A stretch of 42,232 bases of DNA from Novimethylophilus kurashikiensis (lineage in GTDB: Bacteria > Pseudomonadota > Gammaproteobacteria > Burkholderiales > Methylophilaceae): contig NZ_BDOQ01000012.1 of NCBI RefSeq assembly GCF_003112435.1, positions 1-42,232 of the forward strand, given 5' to 3'. The translations under genes and the position numbers were made by a program. Under the pieces are notes generated by a model. It was not told where the DNA came from. It searched no databases and saw only the letters and a program-made list of their open reading frames with translations. Positions 34,319 through 42,232 of the stretch are shown here, in pieces (position 1 is the first letter of the stretch; each line of letters opens with the position of its first letter).

Positions 34319-34977
34319 CGGCGATACGCATCCTACTTGTAGATGACCATGCGCTATTCCGCAGCGGCATTCACGCTCTATTGGAAAGGCAAGAAGAATT
34401 TCAGATCGTGGGCGAAGCTGCTGATGGGCTGGAAGGCTACAAGCTCGCTAAACAGCTTGAGCCAGATATCTTGTTACTCGACCTTCACATGCCAAGCATA
34501 TCGGGCGTGGACACGCTCAAAATGGTGCGTGAAGAGATGCCCGAATTGTGCATCATAATGCTCACGGTTTCTGAAGACGCTGATGATCTCATGGCCGCAA
34601 TTCGTGCCGGCGCCAACGGCTATCTGCTCAAGAACATCGACATGTATGCATTCATTGAATGTCTGCATCGTGCTTACAAGGGCGATGCTGTCGTTTCTCC
34701 ACAACTTGCGGGCAAGCTCATGAGCGGGTTACAGGGACAGAACACCGCGACAGAAAGCGAAGTCACGAGTCCGCGCGAGCGACAGGTACTGGCCTTGCTC
34801 GCCAAAGGCGCCAGCAATAAAGATATCGCACGGCGACTCGAAGTCGCCGAAAGCACGGTGAAAATCCACATTCAACACATTCTTCGGAAACTCAATCTCT
34901 CAAGCAGGGTACAAGCAGCGGTGTATGCGTCGGAACATGGCTACGCCAAGCTCTATGAGGAAAAGGTTAGCGAGTAG
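34315..34977 (+). CDS. narL: NarL-family response regulator
   Basis: The product (220 residues) has a receiver domain with the acidic pocket in ILLVDDHALFRSG (Asp10, Asp11), the phospho-acceptor Asp56 in ILLLDLHMPSISG, and the Lys in YLLKNID. A LuxR-type helix-turn-helix follows: SPRERQVLALLAKGASNKDI and AESTVKIHIQHILRKL. It is coupled to the sensor kinase by the ATGA overlap and lies directly before narG, so control of narGHJI is the obvious role. Confidence 0.92.
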   Translation: MTAIRILLVDDHALFRSGIHALLERQEEFQIVGEAADGLEGYKLAKQLEPDILLLDLHMPSISGVDTLKMVREEMPELCIIMLTVSEDADDLMAAIRAGANGYLLKNIDMYAFIECLHRAYKGDAVVSPQLAGKLMSGLQGQNTATESEVTSPRERQVLALLAKGASNKDIARRLEVAESTVKIHIQHILRKLNLSSRVQAAVYASEHGYAKLYEEKVSE

Positions 34978-35018
34978 TCAATCTCATTAGTGCAGTATCA
35001 CTGACAACAAGCCTCTTC

Positions 35019-35032
35019 TTGATTCAAATCAA
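35019..35032 (+). promoter_or_regulatory. FNR box of the narGHJI operon
   Basis: TTGATTCAAATCAA is a perfect TTGAT-N4-ATCAA FNR site in the 184-bp gap between narL and narG. Its centre places a class-II start near 35067; TACCTT at 35055-35060 would be a weak -10. This explains anaerobic induction of nar. Confidence 0.75.
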
Positions 35033-35161
35033 GGCAACATCTTCTTGTCACTAGTACCTTTGTGGAAATCGGTTTTCTATGCCGAAAGAATTTGCTGCAC
35101 ATCAAAATAAGATTTAAACATCCCATTTAACATTCACGGAACAGTTGCTGCAGCGTCTTCT

Positions 35162-38100
35162 TTGCCGCCACGCATCGTCTGCCAACGCGGTGCTTCTTTC
35201 TCGTGGTATCTCTACAGTCCGCATCGCATCAAACATCCTATGATCCGCGGCCGATTGCTCGATCTTTATCGCGCAGAGCGCAAGTCAGGGAAGGATCCCG
35301 TCGAAGCCTGGGCTGCGATCCAGGCCGACGAAGGCAAGCGTAAGCAATATACGGCGGTGCGCGGCCTGGGGGGCTTTGTGCGTACCAGCTGGGACGAAGT
35401 CAACGAGATCATTGCCGCCGCCAACGTGCATACCATCAACAAATGGGGTCCGGACCGCATTTACGGCTTCTCGCCAATCCCCGCGATGTCCATGATTTCG
35501 TACGCCGCCGGCTCGCGCTACATCTCGCTCATCGGCGGGGCTTGCGGCTCGTTCTACGACTGGTACTGCGATCTACCCGCTGCTTCACCCCAAACCTGGG
35601 GCGAGCAAACCGACGTGCCCGAGGCAGCCGACTGGTACAACTCCACTTACATCATCATTACCGGCGCCAACCTGCCGATGACGCGCACACCGGACGCCCA
35701 CTTTGCTTCGGAAGTCCGCTACAAGGGCGCCAAGATCGTCGCGATGGCCCCCGATTATGCTGAATTCGTTAAGTTTTCCGACTTGTGGATGCCAATCCGT
35801 CAGGGCACAGACTCCGCGGCTTTCCTCGCCATGGGCCACGTCGCACTCAAGGAGTTCTACATCGACAACCAGGACCCGTACTTTGCCGAATATGCCCGCA
35901 AGTACACTGACCTACCGATGCAAGTCCTGTTGCGCCAGCATGACGACAGATACGTCTCTGACCGATTCTTGCGCGCATCTGATTTCGACGGTGCTCTGGG
36001 CGAAACCAATAACCCTGAATGGAAAACCATCGTCTACGACGAAAGTACCCAGTCCTTCGTCGCGCCCAACGGCTCTATCGGCTTTCGCTGGGGCGAGAAC
36101 GGCAAGTGGAACCTGCTACCGAAGAATGCCGCGACCCAGAAGGAAATTATCGCCGAGCTATCCTGTATCGGAGCAAAGGATGAAGTAGTCTCAGTCGGGT
36201 TTCCGCACTTCAACCCAGGGGAAGACGAACTGCTCTACCGCAACGTGCCGGTACGCAAAGTAAAACTTGCCAGCGGCGAAGAAGCACTGGTTGCATCCGT
36301 GTTCGACCTGCAAGTGGCGCAGTACGGCATCGATCGTGGCTTGGGTGGCGGCAATGTTGCAAGCTCATACTCCGATGCCGAAATTGCCTATACGCCGGCT
36401 TGGGCCGAAAAAGTCACCGGCGTTAAAGCAGCCGACATCGAGCGCACAGGACGTGAATTCGCATACAACGCCTCGAAGACCCAAGGTAAGTCCATGGTCA
36501 TCATGGGTGCCGCCATCAACCACTGGTATCACAACGATCTCTCCTATCGCGCCATCATGAACCTGCTGCACATGTGCGGCTGCGTGGGCCAGACCGGCGG
36601 GGGCTGGGCTCATTATGTGGGCCAGGAAAAGCTGCGTCCGCAGGCTGGCTGGGCACCGATTGCTTTTGGTTTGGACTGGCAGCGTCCGCCGCGCCACATG
36701 AATTCCACCTCGTACTGGTACTTCCATACCGACCAGTGGCGTTATGAAACCGTCAAAGCCGACGAGTTGCTGACACCTTCGGCCAAGGGCAAGTACAAGG
36801 GCTATTCACTCGCCGACTACAACGTTGCCGCAACGCGCATGGGCTGGCTACCTTCGGCGCCGCACTGGAACATGAATCCGCTAAAGCTCGCCGAGGAAGC
36901 GGAAAAGGCCGGAGCGACCGACGAGACTGGGGTTGCCCAATATGTCGTCGATAAGCTGCAAACCGGGGCACTCGACGCCTCTTTCGCCGACGTCGATAAC
37001 CCGGTGAATTGGCCGCGCAACCTCTTCGTCTGGCGCGGCAACCTCATCGGGACATCAGCTAAGGGGCACGAGTATTTCCTCAAGCATTTGCTTGGCGCCC
37101 AGAATGGCGTGCTGCAGGAATCTGGCGCCGGTCGCGACAACCAGGAAATTAAATGGCACGAGGAAGCACCGACGGCCAAGCTCGACTTGATGGTGGATAT
37201 CAACTTCCGTCTCAATTCGACGGGGGCCTACGCCGACATCATCCTACCGACGGCCACATGGTATGAGAAGAACGATCTCAATACCACGGATATGCACCCT
37301 TTCATCCACCCGCTGTCCGAGGCGGTGAATCCAGGCTGGGAGTCCAAGTCCGACTGGCAGATTTTCAAGACGCTCGCCAAAGCCTTCTCCGGTCTCGCCG
37401 AAAAACATCTTGGCACGAAAAAAGACGTGGTGGCTCTGCCGATGCAACACGACTCAGCCGCCGAGTTGGCGCAACCATTAGGCCAAGTGATCGACTGGAA
37501 GCGTGATGGCGTGGCACCGATTCCAGGCAAGACCATGCCAATCCTCAAAGTGGTCGAGCGCGATTACGCGAACCTCTATCGCAAGTTCATTGCGCTAGGA
37601 CCTCTCATGGTCAAGCTTGGCAACAGCGTCAAGGGCATCGATTGGAATACCGAACAGGAATACGAAGAGCTTAAGCGCCACAACTACACAGTGAAGGAGC
37701 CCGGCATTTCGTTCGGCATGCCCTCGCTCGAGGAAGATATCTCGGTGTGCGATTCCATCATGCGCATGGCGCCGGAGACCAATGGCGAAGTCGCACATAA
37801 ATCCTGGAGCGCGTTATCGAAGAAGACCGGCATCGATCACCACCACCTCTATGCCGGGCGCCACGAAGACAAGATCACATTCAAGGACATTCAAGCCCAG
37901 CCGCGCAAGATCATCACCGCGCCGACATGGTCCGGCATCGAATCGGAAACGGTCTCTTACACCGCAGGCTATACCAACGTACACGAACACATCCCGTTCC
38001 GCACGCTGACCGGTCGTGCCCATTTCTATCAGGACCACGAATGGATGCTGGATTTCGGCGAAGGCTTTTGTGCCTACCGTCCACCGCTCGACATGAAGGC

Positions 38101-38659
38101 GCAGAACACGATCCCGGCTGCAGTTAAATCCAAGCCGCACCTCGTCCTTTCGTGGATCACGCCGCACTCCAAGTGGGGCATCCACTCCTCGTACCAGGAC
38201 AACCTTCGCATGCTCACGCTGTTCCGCGGCGGCCCTTATGTCTGGGTGTCGGAAGACGACGCCAAGCGCATCGGCTTGCAGGACAACGACTGGGTGGAAG
38301 CCGTTAATGCCAACGGCGCAACCATGGCTCGTGCCGTGGTATCGCAGCGAATCCCGAGGGGCATGGCAGTCATGTATCACGCACAGGAAAAGAACGTGAA
38401 CGTACCGGGCTCAGTATCCACCAAGAAACGCGGTGGCATCTTGAATTCAGTCACCCGCGTGATCGTCAAGCCGACCAACATGATCGGCGGTTACGCTCAA
38501 CTTTCCTACAGCTTCAACTACTACGGCACGGTGGGTTGCCAGCGCGATGAGCAGATCGTGCTGCACAAGGTTGCGGATGCGGACATCGATTGGCTGGAAC
38601 GGGACCTGACGCCAGAACGTGAGGCACAGCGCAACCCGGTCGGCGTGGGCTCTCGCTGA
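35162..38659 (+). CDS. narG: Respiratory nitrate reductase alpha subunit, N-terminally shortened
   Basis: NarG reduces nitrate at a molybdenum bis-MGD centre. The body (1165 residues) matches E. coli NarG throughout: SWYLYSPHRIKHPMIR, DRIYGFSPIPAMSMISYAAG, WGEQTDVPEAADWYNS with the Mo-ligand Asp, GFRWGENGKWNLLP, HWYHNDLSYRAIMNL, TATWYEKNDLNTTDMHPFIH, GGYAQLSYSFNYYGTVG. The frame opens only at CQRGASFSW, equal to about residue 91 of E. coli NarG. The first ~85-90 codons, with His and two Cys of the FS0 [4Fe-4S] site and the usual leader, are missing; the upstream frame is stopped at 35108. The TTG at 35162 is a formal start without a ribosome site, and the true start is uncertain. It may be defective, or the assembly may lack a piece. 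Confidence 0.9.
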   Translation: MPPRIVCQRGASFSWYLYSPHRIKHPMIRGRLLDLYRAERKSGKDPVEAWAAIQADEGKRKQYTAVRGLGGFVRTSWDEVNEIIAAANVHTINKWGPDRIYGFSPIPAMSMISYAAGSRYISLIGGACGSFYDWYCDLPAASPQTWGEQTDVPEAADWYNSTYIIITGANLPMTRTPDAHFASEVRYKGAKIVAMAPDYAEFVKFSDLWMPIRQGTDSAAFLAMGHVALKEFYIDNQDPYFAEYARKYTDLPMQVLLRQHDDRYVSDRFLRASDFDGALGETNNPEWKTIVYDESTQSFVAPNGSIGFRWGENGKWNLLPKNAATQKEIIAELSCIGAKDEVVSVGFPHFNPGEDELLYRNVPVRKVKLASGEEALVASVFDLQVAQYGIDRGLGGGNVASSYSDAEIAYTPAWAEKVTGVKAADIERTGREFAYNASKTQGKSMVIMGAAINHWYHNDLSYRAIMNLLHMCGCVGQTGGGWAHYVGQEKLRPQAGWAPIAFGLDWQRPPRHMNSTSYWYFHTDQWRYETVKADELLTPSAKGKYKGYSLADYNVAATRMGWLPSAPHWNMNPLKLAEEAEKAGATDETGVAQYVVDKLQTGALDASFADVDNPVNWPRNLFVWRGNLIGTSAKGHEYFLKHLLGAQNGVLQESGAGRDNQEIKWHEEAPTAKLDLMVDINFRLNSTGAYADIILPTATWYEKNDLNTTDMHPFIHPLSEAVNPGWESKSDWQIFKTLAKAFSGLAEKHLGTKKDVVALPMQHDSAAELAQPLGQVIDWKRDGVAPIPGKTMPILKVVERDYANLYRKFIALGPLMVKLGNSVKGIDWNTEQEYEELKRHNYTVKEPGISFGMPSLEEDISVCDSIMRMAPETNGEVAHKSWSALSKKTGIDHHHLYAGRHEDKITFKDIQAQPRKIITAPTWSGIESETVSYTAGYTNVHEHIPFRTLTGRAHFYQDHEWMLDFGEGFCAYRPPLDMKAQNTIPAAVKSKPHLVLSWITPHSKWGIHSSYQDNLRMLTLFRGGPYVWVSEDDAKRIGLQDNDWVEAVNANGATMARAVVSQRIPRGMAVMYHAQEKNVNVPGSVSTKKRGGILNSVTRVIVKPTNMIGGYAQLSYSFNYYGTVGCQRDEQIVLHKVADADIDWLERDLTPEREAQRNPVGVGSR

Positions 38660-38682
38660 GCAAGGCAATTTAGGAGAATTTT

Positions 38683-40227
38683 ATGAAAGTACGTGCACAA
38701 TTCGCATTCGTCTTTAACCTCGACAAATGCATCGGCTGCCATACCTGCTCGGTCACCTGCAAGAACGTCTGGACCAACCGCAAGGGCGTTGAATACGCCT
38801 GGTTCAACAACGTCGAATCCAAACCCGGCGTCGGCTATCCCAAGCAATGGGAAAACCAGGAAAAGTGGAACGGTGGTTGGGAACTCAAGGATGGCAAGCT
38901 CGAGCTCAAATCCGGCGGACGCGCCTCTAAGCTGCTCAATATTTTCGCCAATCCCGACTTGCCCGAGATCGACGACTACTATGAGCCTTTCACCTATAAC
39001 TACGCTCGCCTGCAAAACGCACCGTTATCCGAGGCAGCGCCGACAGCCCGCCCATTGTCGCAGATCACAGGTGAGACTATGGAAAAGATTACCTGGGGTC
39101 CCAACTGGGAAGACGATCTCGCGGGCGAATACGCCAAACGCAGCAAAGACAAAAATCTAGACAACATCCAGAAGGAAATCTACGGTCAGTTCGAGCACAC
39201 CTTCCACATGTATCTGCCGCGCATCTGCAACCACTGCCTCAATCCGGCATGCGTAGCGGCTTGTCCTTCGGGTTCAATTTATAAACGTGAAGAAGATGGC
39301 ATCGTATTGGTGGATCAGGACAAGTGCCGCGGCTGGCGCATGTGCGTTTCGTCTTGCCCATACAAGAAAGTGTTTTACAACTGGGAGTCTGGCAAGGCGG
39401 AGAAATGCATCGGCTGTTATCCGCGTGTGGAATCCGGCATGCCGACAGTATGCTCGGAATCGTGCGTTGGCCGCATTCGCTACAACGGCATCATGCTCTA
39501 CGATGCCGACAAGATCGAAAAACTGGCAAGTACAGAGAACGAGCAGGATCTGTACGAGGCGCAATGCAATATTTTCCTCGACCCTAACGATCCTGAAGTA
39601 ATCAAGGCCGCACTTGCAGAGGGCATCAGCAAAGACTGGATCACTGCGGCGCAAAAATCGCCAATCTATAAGATGGCGATCGAATGGAAAATCGCCTTCC
39701 CCATGCATCCCGAATTCCGCACCCTGCCCATGGTGTGGTACGTACCGCCTCTCTCGCCGGTTCAGTCGCAAATCGATCAGGGTAACTTGCCGGTCGGTCC
39801 AGATGGCGCGATTCCTGTCGCCGGGACCATGCGTTTGCCGGTGCAATATCTCGCAAATCTGCTCACTGCGGGCAAGACCGCACCGATCGAGAGCGCGCTC
39901 AATCGCCTCATTGCAATGCGCAGTTATCAGCGCTCGGTGCACGTCGAAGGTATTGCAGATAAAAGGTCATTGGAGGCAGCCGGCATCAGCGAGGATACCG
40001 CCAAGGAAATGTACCGTTATCTCGCCATCGCTAACCACGAGGATCGCTTTGTAATCCCGACCGGACATGCAGAAGTCACTCTTGAGGATTTCCACGGATT
40101 CCAGGGGCAGAACGGCTTCACTTTCGGCAACGACACCTCAGCGGGAGTCAGCAAGATCACGCTATTCCCACGTCGTCGCAAAGGCTCGATGGAGCCCAAG
40201 GACCCAGCCCCCTCGGCAAACGAATAG
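38683..40227 (+). CDS. narH: Respiratory nitrate reductase beta subunit
   Basis: NarH (514 residues, normal length) carries four Fe-S clusters from the quinol site to NarG on the cytoplasmic side. All Cys groups are present: CIGCHTCSVTCKNVW (~17-31), CNHCLNPACVAACPSG (~182-197), CRGWRMCVSSCPYKK with the Trp that marks the [3Fe-4S] cluster, and CIGCYPRVESGMPTVCSESC. The start has GGAGAATTTT upstream, 23 bp after narG. It looks fully intact, in contrast to narG. Confidence 0.95.
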   Translation: MKVRAQFAFVFNLDKCIGCHTCSVTCKNVWTNRKGVEYAWFNNVESKPGVGYPKQWENQEKWNGGWELKDGKLELKSGGRASKLLNIFANPDLPEIDDYYEPFTYNYARLQNAPLSEAAPTARPLSQITGETMEKITWGPNWEDDLAGEYAKRSKDKNLDNIQKEIYGQFEHTFHMYLPRICNHCLNPACVAACPSGSIYKREEDGIVLVDQDKCRGWRMCVSSCPYKKVFYNWESGKAEKCIGCYPRVESGMPTVCSESCVGRIRYNGIMLYDADKIEKLASTENEQDLYEAQCNIFLDPNDPEVIKAALAEGISKDWITAAQKSPIYKMAIEWKIAFPMHPEFRTLPMVWYVPPLSPVQSQIDQGNLPVGPDGAIPVAGTMRLPVQYLANLLTAGKTAPIESALNRLIAMRSYQRSVHVEGIADKRSLEAAGISEDTAKEMYRYLAIANHEDRFVIPTGHAEVTLEDFHGFQGQNGFTFGNDTSAGVSKITLFPRRRKGSMEPKDPAPSANE

Positions 40228-40236
40228 GAGATCACC

Positions 40237-40755
40237 ATGCAAATCTACAAATTGCTTTCCGCCCTGCTTGACTACCCGAAACAGGAATTACTCGATCACC
40301 TGCCCGAACTCTACGATCTGACAGAACGCTGCGAGGAAGTGGACGAGCCTGAGCGTCATGCGGTGCTGGGTTTTCTAGCACACTTGCAGGGTCGAACGCT
40401 CACCGAGTTACAAGCCGACTATGTTCAGACCTTCGACCTTACGGCAGAACACAGCCTACATCTCACACATCACTTATTTGGCGATGACAATAATCGGGGC
40501 CCGGCGCTTATCGATTTAGGCGAGCTTTACAAGGATTACGGTGTAGAAGCCGTGGAAAGTGAATTGCCGGACTATTTGCCTCTGGTACTTGAGTTTGCTG
40601 CCTATCTCGACGATACCGAGGCAATGGTTTTCCTGTCCGACGCGCATAAGATTTTCAAAGTACTCACAGATAACCTCAAAAAAGCCGGTAGCTCTTATGC
40701 CGGGCTTCTATCGATTATCGAAGGGCGGGCTACTCTGACCCGCCTAGCGGCCTAA
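40237..40755 (+). CDS. narJ: Nitrate reductase assembly chaperone
   Basis: NarJ (172 residues) is the TorD-type chaperone that guides molybdenum cofactor insertion and membrane docking of NarGH. Visible blocks are KLLSALLDYPKQELLDHLPE at the N-terminus, ADYVQTFDLTAEHSLHLTHH (~61-80) and LPDYLPLVLEFAAYL (~109-123). It is shorter than E. coli NarJ (236) but of a length common in other bacteria. It starts 9 bp after narH with AGGAGATCACC upstream. Confidence 0.93.
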   Translation: MQIYKLLSALLDYPKQELLDHLPELYDLTERCEEVDEPERHAVLGFLAHLQGRTLTELQADYVQTFDLTAEHSLHLTHHLFGDDNNRGPALIDLGELYKDYGVEAVESELPDYLPLVLEFAAYLDDTEAMVFLSDAHKIFKVLTDNLKKAGSSYAGLLSIIEGRATLTRLAA

Positions 40756-40765
40756 GGAGATGCTC

Positions 40766-41458
40766 ATGAACTTCCATAACTTCCTCTACGGTGTGTACCC
40801 CTATATCGCACTCTCAGTATTTCTTTTAGGAAGCCTGCAGCGCTTCGACCGAGAGCAATACACATGGAAGAGCGATTCCAGTCAATTGCTGGAGCGCAAA
40901 AAACTGCGACTCGGCAGTAACCTGTTCCATGTCGGCGTACTTGCTATTTTCGGTGGGCATGCTGTGGGTCTATTAACTCCACATCATTGGTTTCAAGGAA
41001 TTGGGGTATCCGATATGACGCACCAAATAATCGCGATCTGGGCCGGCTCGGTCTTCGGCCTTTTAGCGTTGATTGGAGGCGCAATGCTGTGGCTAAGGCG
41101 TATGTTTAATCCGCGTATCAGCGTTACGAGTCGCGGCACGGACAAATTCATTCTGAGCTGGCTACTTATTACGCTAATGCTCGGACTATCGACGATTCCC
41201 GTCTCCATGGGCCATGCCGATACAGGAAATCCCGGCGTAATGATTGCACTAGCCGAGTGGGTGCAAAGTATCGTCTATTTACACCCTGATCCAACCTTGC
41301 TTGCTCCCGTCGACACCGTCTTCAAAGTACATCTTTTCTTTGGCATGACGGTGTTCCTTGTGTTCCCTTTTACGCGCATGGTGCATGTGTGGAGCGCCCC
41401 CTTCGGCTATGTGGGACGCTCCTACCAGATCGTACGCAGCAAACGTTCTTTCCGATAA
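40766..41458 (+). CDS. narI: Respiratory nitrate reductase gamma subunit (cytochrome b)
   Basis: NarI (230 residues) is the membrane dihaem cytochrome b that oxidises quinol. Five helices are visible, and the haem ligands are kept: His in NLFHVGVL and FGGHAVGLLTPHHW, and His in FKVHLFFGM and MVHVWSAPF. The ATG at 40766 is preferred over 40760 because AAGGAG then has six-base spacing. It accepts electrons from the quinone pool that ubiUVT would supply without oxygen. Confidence 0.94.
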   Translation: MNFHNFLYGVYPYIALSVFLLGSLQRFDREQYTWKSDSSQLLERKKLRLGSNLFHVGVLAIFGGHAVGLLTPHHWFQGIGVSDMTHQIIAIWAGSVFGLLALIGGAMLWLRRMFNPRISVTSRGTDKFILSWLLITLMLGLSTIPVSMGHADTGNPGVMIALAEWVQSIVYLHPDPTLLAPVDTVFKVHLFFGMTVFLVFPFTRMVHVWSAPFGYVGRSYQIVRSKRSFR

Positions 41459-41471
41459 AGAAAGGTTCGAG

Positions 41472-42232
41472 ATGAAAACCGAATGGATAATTGCTGCTGC
41501 GCTCCTTGCCACATTACCCGCCATCGCAGATGAAACCGTACCGAAGCAACCGGATACCCTGCTAGACGCCATCAAGACCGGTCAGCCCATGACCAGCTTC
41601 CGCCTGCGCTACGAGGATGTTTCGCAGGACGGCTTGGGACCCGCTAATACTTCAGCGGCCAATAATGATCTACAAGACGGCAAAGGCACCACACTGCGCA
41701 GCCTGATCGGTTGGCAGACCGCGCCGTTCCACAACTTCAGCTTCGCCGCGCAGTTGATCGATGTCAGCAAGTTCCAGGACGACTACAACGACAGCACTAA
41801 CGGTACGCTGATTAACGGCGTCTCCAACCAACCCGACAAGGTGAAGTACGCCAAGATCGTCGACCCCGACTACACCGGCGTGAACCAATTGTATTTGGAC
41901 TGGACCGGCATCAAGAACACGCGTCTGCGTATCGGCCGTCAACAAGTCAATTTGGATAACGTGCGCTTCGTCGGCGATATCGGCTTCCGCCAGGCGATGC
42001 AGGCGTTCGACGGCGAATCGCTGCTTAACAAGTCCCTGCCAGATACCCAGATCTTCCTCGCGCACTTCAACCGCGTGCGGCAGATCACCACGGTGCTGCG
42101 CGACGACGGCAGCCTCAACATCGCCAACGTCAAATACAGTATTTCGCCCACGGAATCCGTCGTCGGCTACGCCTATCTGTCCAGCTTCGAAGACCTGGGG
42201 CACGGGCGCAGTTGGTTCGGCAACGCTGCTAC
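41472..42232 (+). CDS. Outer-membrane porin, alginate-export-like, partial (3' end missing)
   Basis: The frame is open from ATG 41472 to the window edge, 253 codons. It begins with a signal peptide (TEWIIAAALLATLPAIA, cut before DETVPKQ). Alternating beta-strand segments follow, such as SFRLRYEDVSQDG, LRSLIGWQTAPFHNFSFAAQ, NQLYLDWTGIKNTRLRIGRQ and VKYSISPTESVVGYAYL, typical of the alginate-export/porin family. It follows narI by 13 bp and may be co-transcribed, which suggests passage of nitrate or another small anion, but the substrate cannot be read. Confidence 0.8.
   Translation, partial: MKTEWIIAAALLATLPAIADETVPKQPDTLLDAIKTGQPMTSFRLRYEDVSQDGLGPANTSAANNDLQDGKGTTLRSLIGWQTAPFHNFSFAAQLIDVSKFQDDYNDSTNGTLINGVSNQPDKVKYAKIVDPDYTGVNQLYLDWTGIKNTRLRIGRQQVNLDNVRFVGDIGFRQAMQAFDGESLLNKSLPDTQIFLAHFNRVRQITTVLRDDGSLNIANVKYSISPTESVVGYAYLSSFEDLGHGRSWFGNAA

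Noticed and set aside
34978-35161. Frameshifted narG N-terminus hidden in the narL-narG gap
   Set aside because: I read the gap in the narG frame and looked for a HxxxCxxxC-type coding block; none is present, and 184 bp are too few for the missing ~85-90 codons.
35162-41458. Nitrite oxidoreductase (nxr) instead of nitrate reductase
   Set aside because: Sequence blocks, G-H-J-I order with a NarI-type dihaem cytochrome, and the NarX/NarL pair all match cytoplasm-facing NarGHJI.
1-42232. CRISPR array, tRNA, rRNA, insertion sequence or integrase
   Set aside because: No regularly spaced repeats, no tRNA-like cloverleaf next to the island repeats, and no transposase or recombinase frame were seen.

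Overview
The window looks like a chromosome segment of a facultatively anaerobic, denitrifying betaproteobacterium. The order is not proven; a Rhodocyclales/Nitrosomonadales-type relative is my inference. The reasons are the gene families present: membrane nitrate reductase narGHJI with a NarX/NarL-type pair, a haem-fused copper nitrite reductase nirK with nirV, the oxygen-independent ubiquinone genes ubiUVT, a methylcitrate cycle, and FNR- and NsrR-like operators.

Layout. 1-51: start of a leftward acetyl-CoA synthetase-like gene. 359-7045: a rightward propionate operon (CitE-like lyase, mesaconyl-CoA hydratase, second CitE-like lyase, prpB, prpC, prpD) behind a good sigma-70 promoter with a palindromic operator, closed by a strong terminator. 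7100-14250: an accessory island. Two directly repeated segments of about 168 bp, each ending in the same perfect 47 bp, flank a broken MORC-like ATPase/Z1/PIN-like set (leftward) and an intact two-gene NA37 nucleoid-protein plus RelA/SpoT-synthetase module (rightward). 14351-16122: a divergent SDR/LysR pair around a perfect 13-bp inverted repeat. 16242-19044: leftward nirK-nirV-SCO operon. 19397-22516: a MASE1-GAF-PAS-GGDEF-EAL protein behind an FNR-like box. 22496-26186: leftward radical SAM gene plus ubiU-ubiV-ubiT and a DGC-domain gene, behind a perfect FNR box placed at -41.5.

26467-30556: the most unusual part. It is a PQQ-like ribosomal-peptide cluster with a 24-residue PqqA-type precursor, PqqD and PqqE. 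PqqB and PqqC are absent. Instead it is followed by a 32-residue one-helix peptide, a PuuD-like membrane protein, a SerC paralogue that has lost the phosphate-binding residues, and a PyrD paralogue that has lost the catalytic serine. Overlapping or touching reading frames suggest one transcript.

30638-32337: a nitric-oxide-response set (SufT/PaaD-type protein, polytopic membrane protein, DUF2249 protein) behind an NsrR-like box. 32357-34977: NarX-like sensor kinase and NarL-like regulator. 35162-41458: narGHJI, in which narG lacks the usual first ~85-90 codons, including three of the four FS0 cluster ligands. 41472-end: an outer-membrane porin, cut by the window edge.

Together the core genes describe anaerobic respiration: quinone made without oxygen, nitrate reduced by Nar, nitrite by NirK, and NO sensed through NsrR-type control. 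The island carries defence or conflict genes. The PQQ-like cluster may make a cofactor or peptide product that I cannot name.
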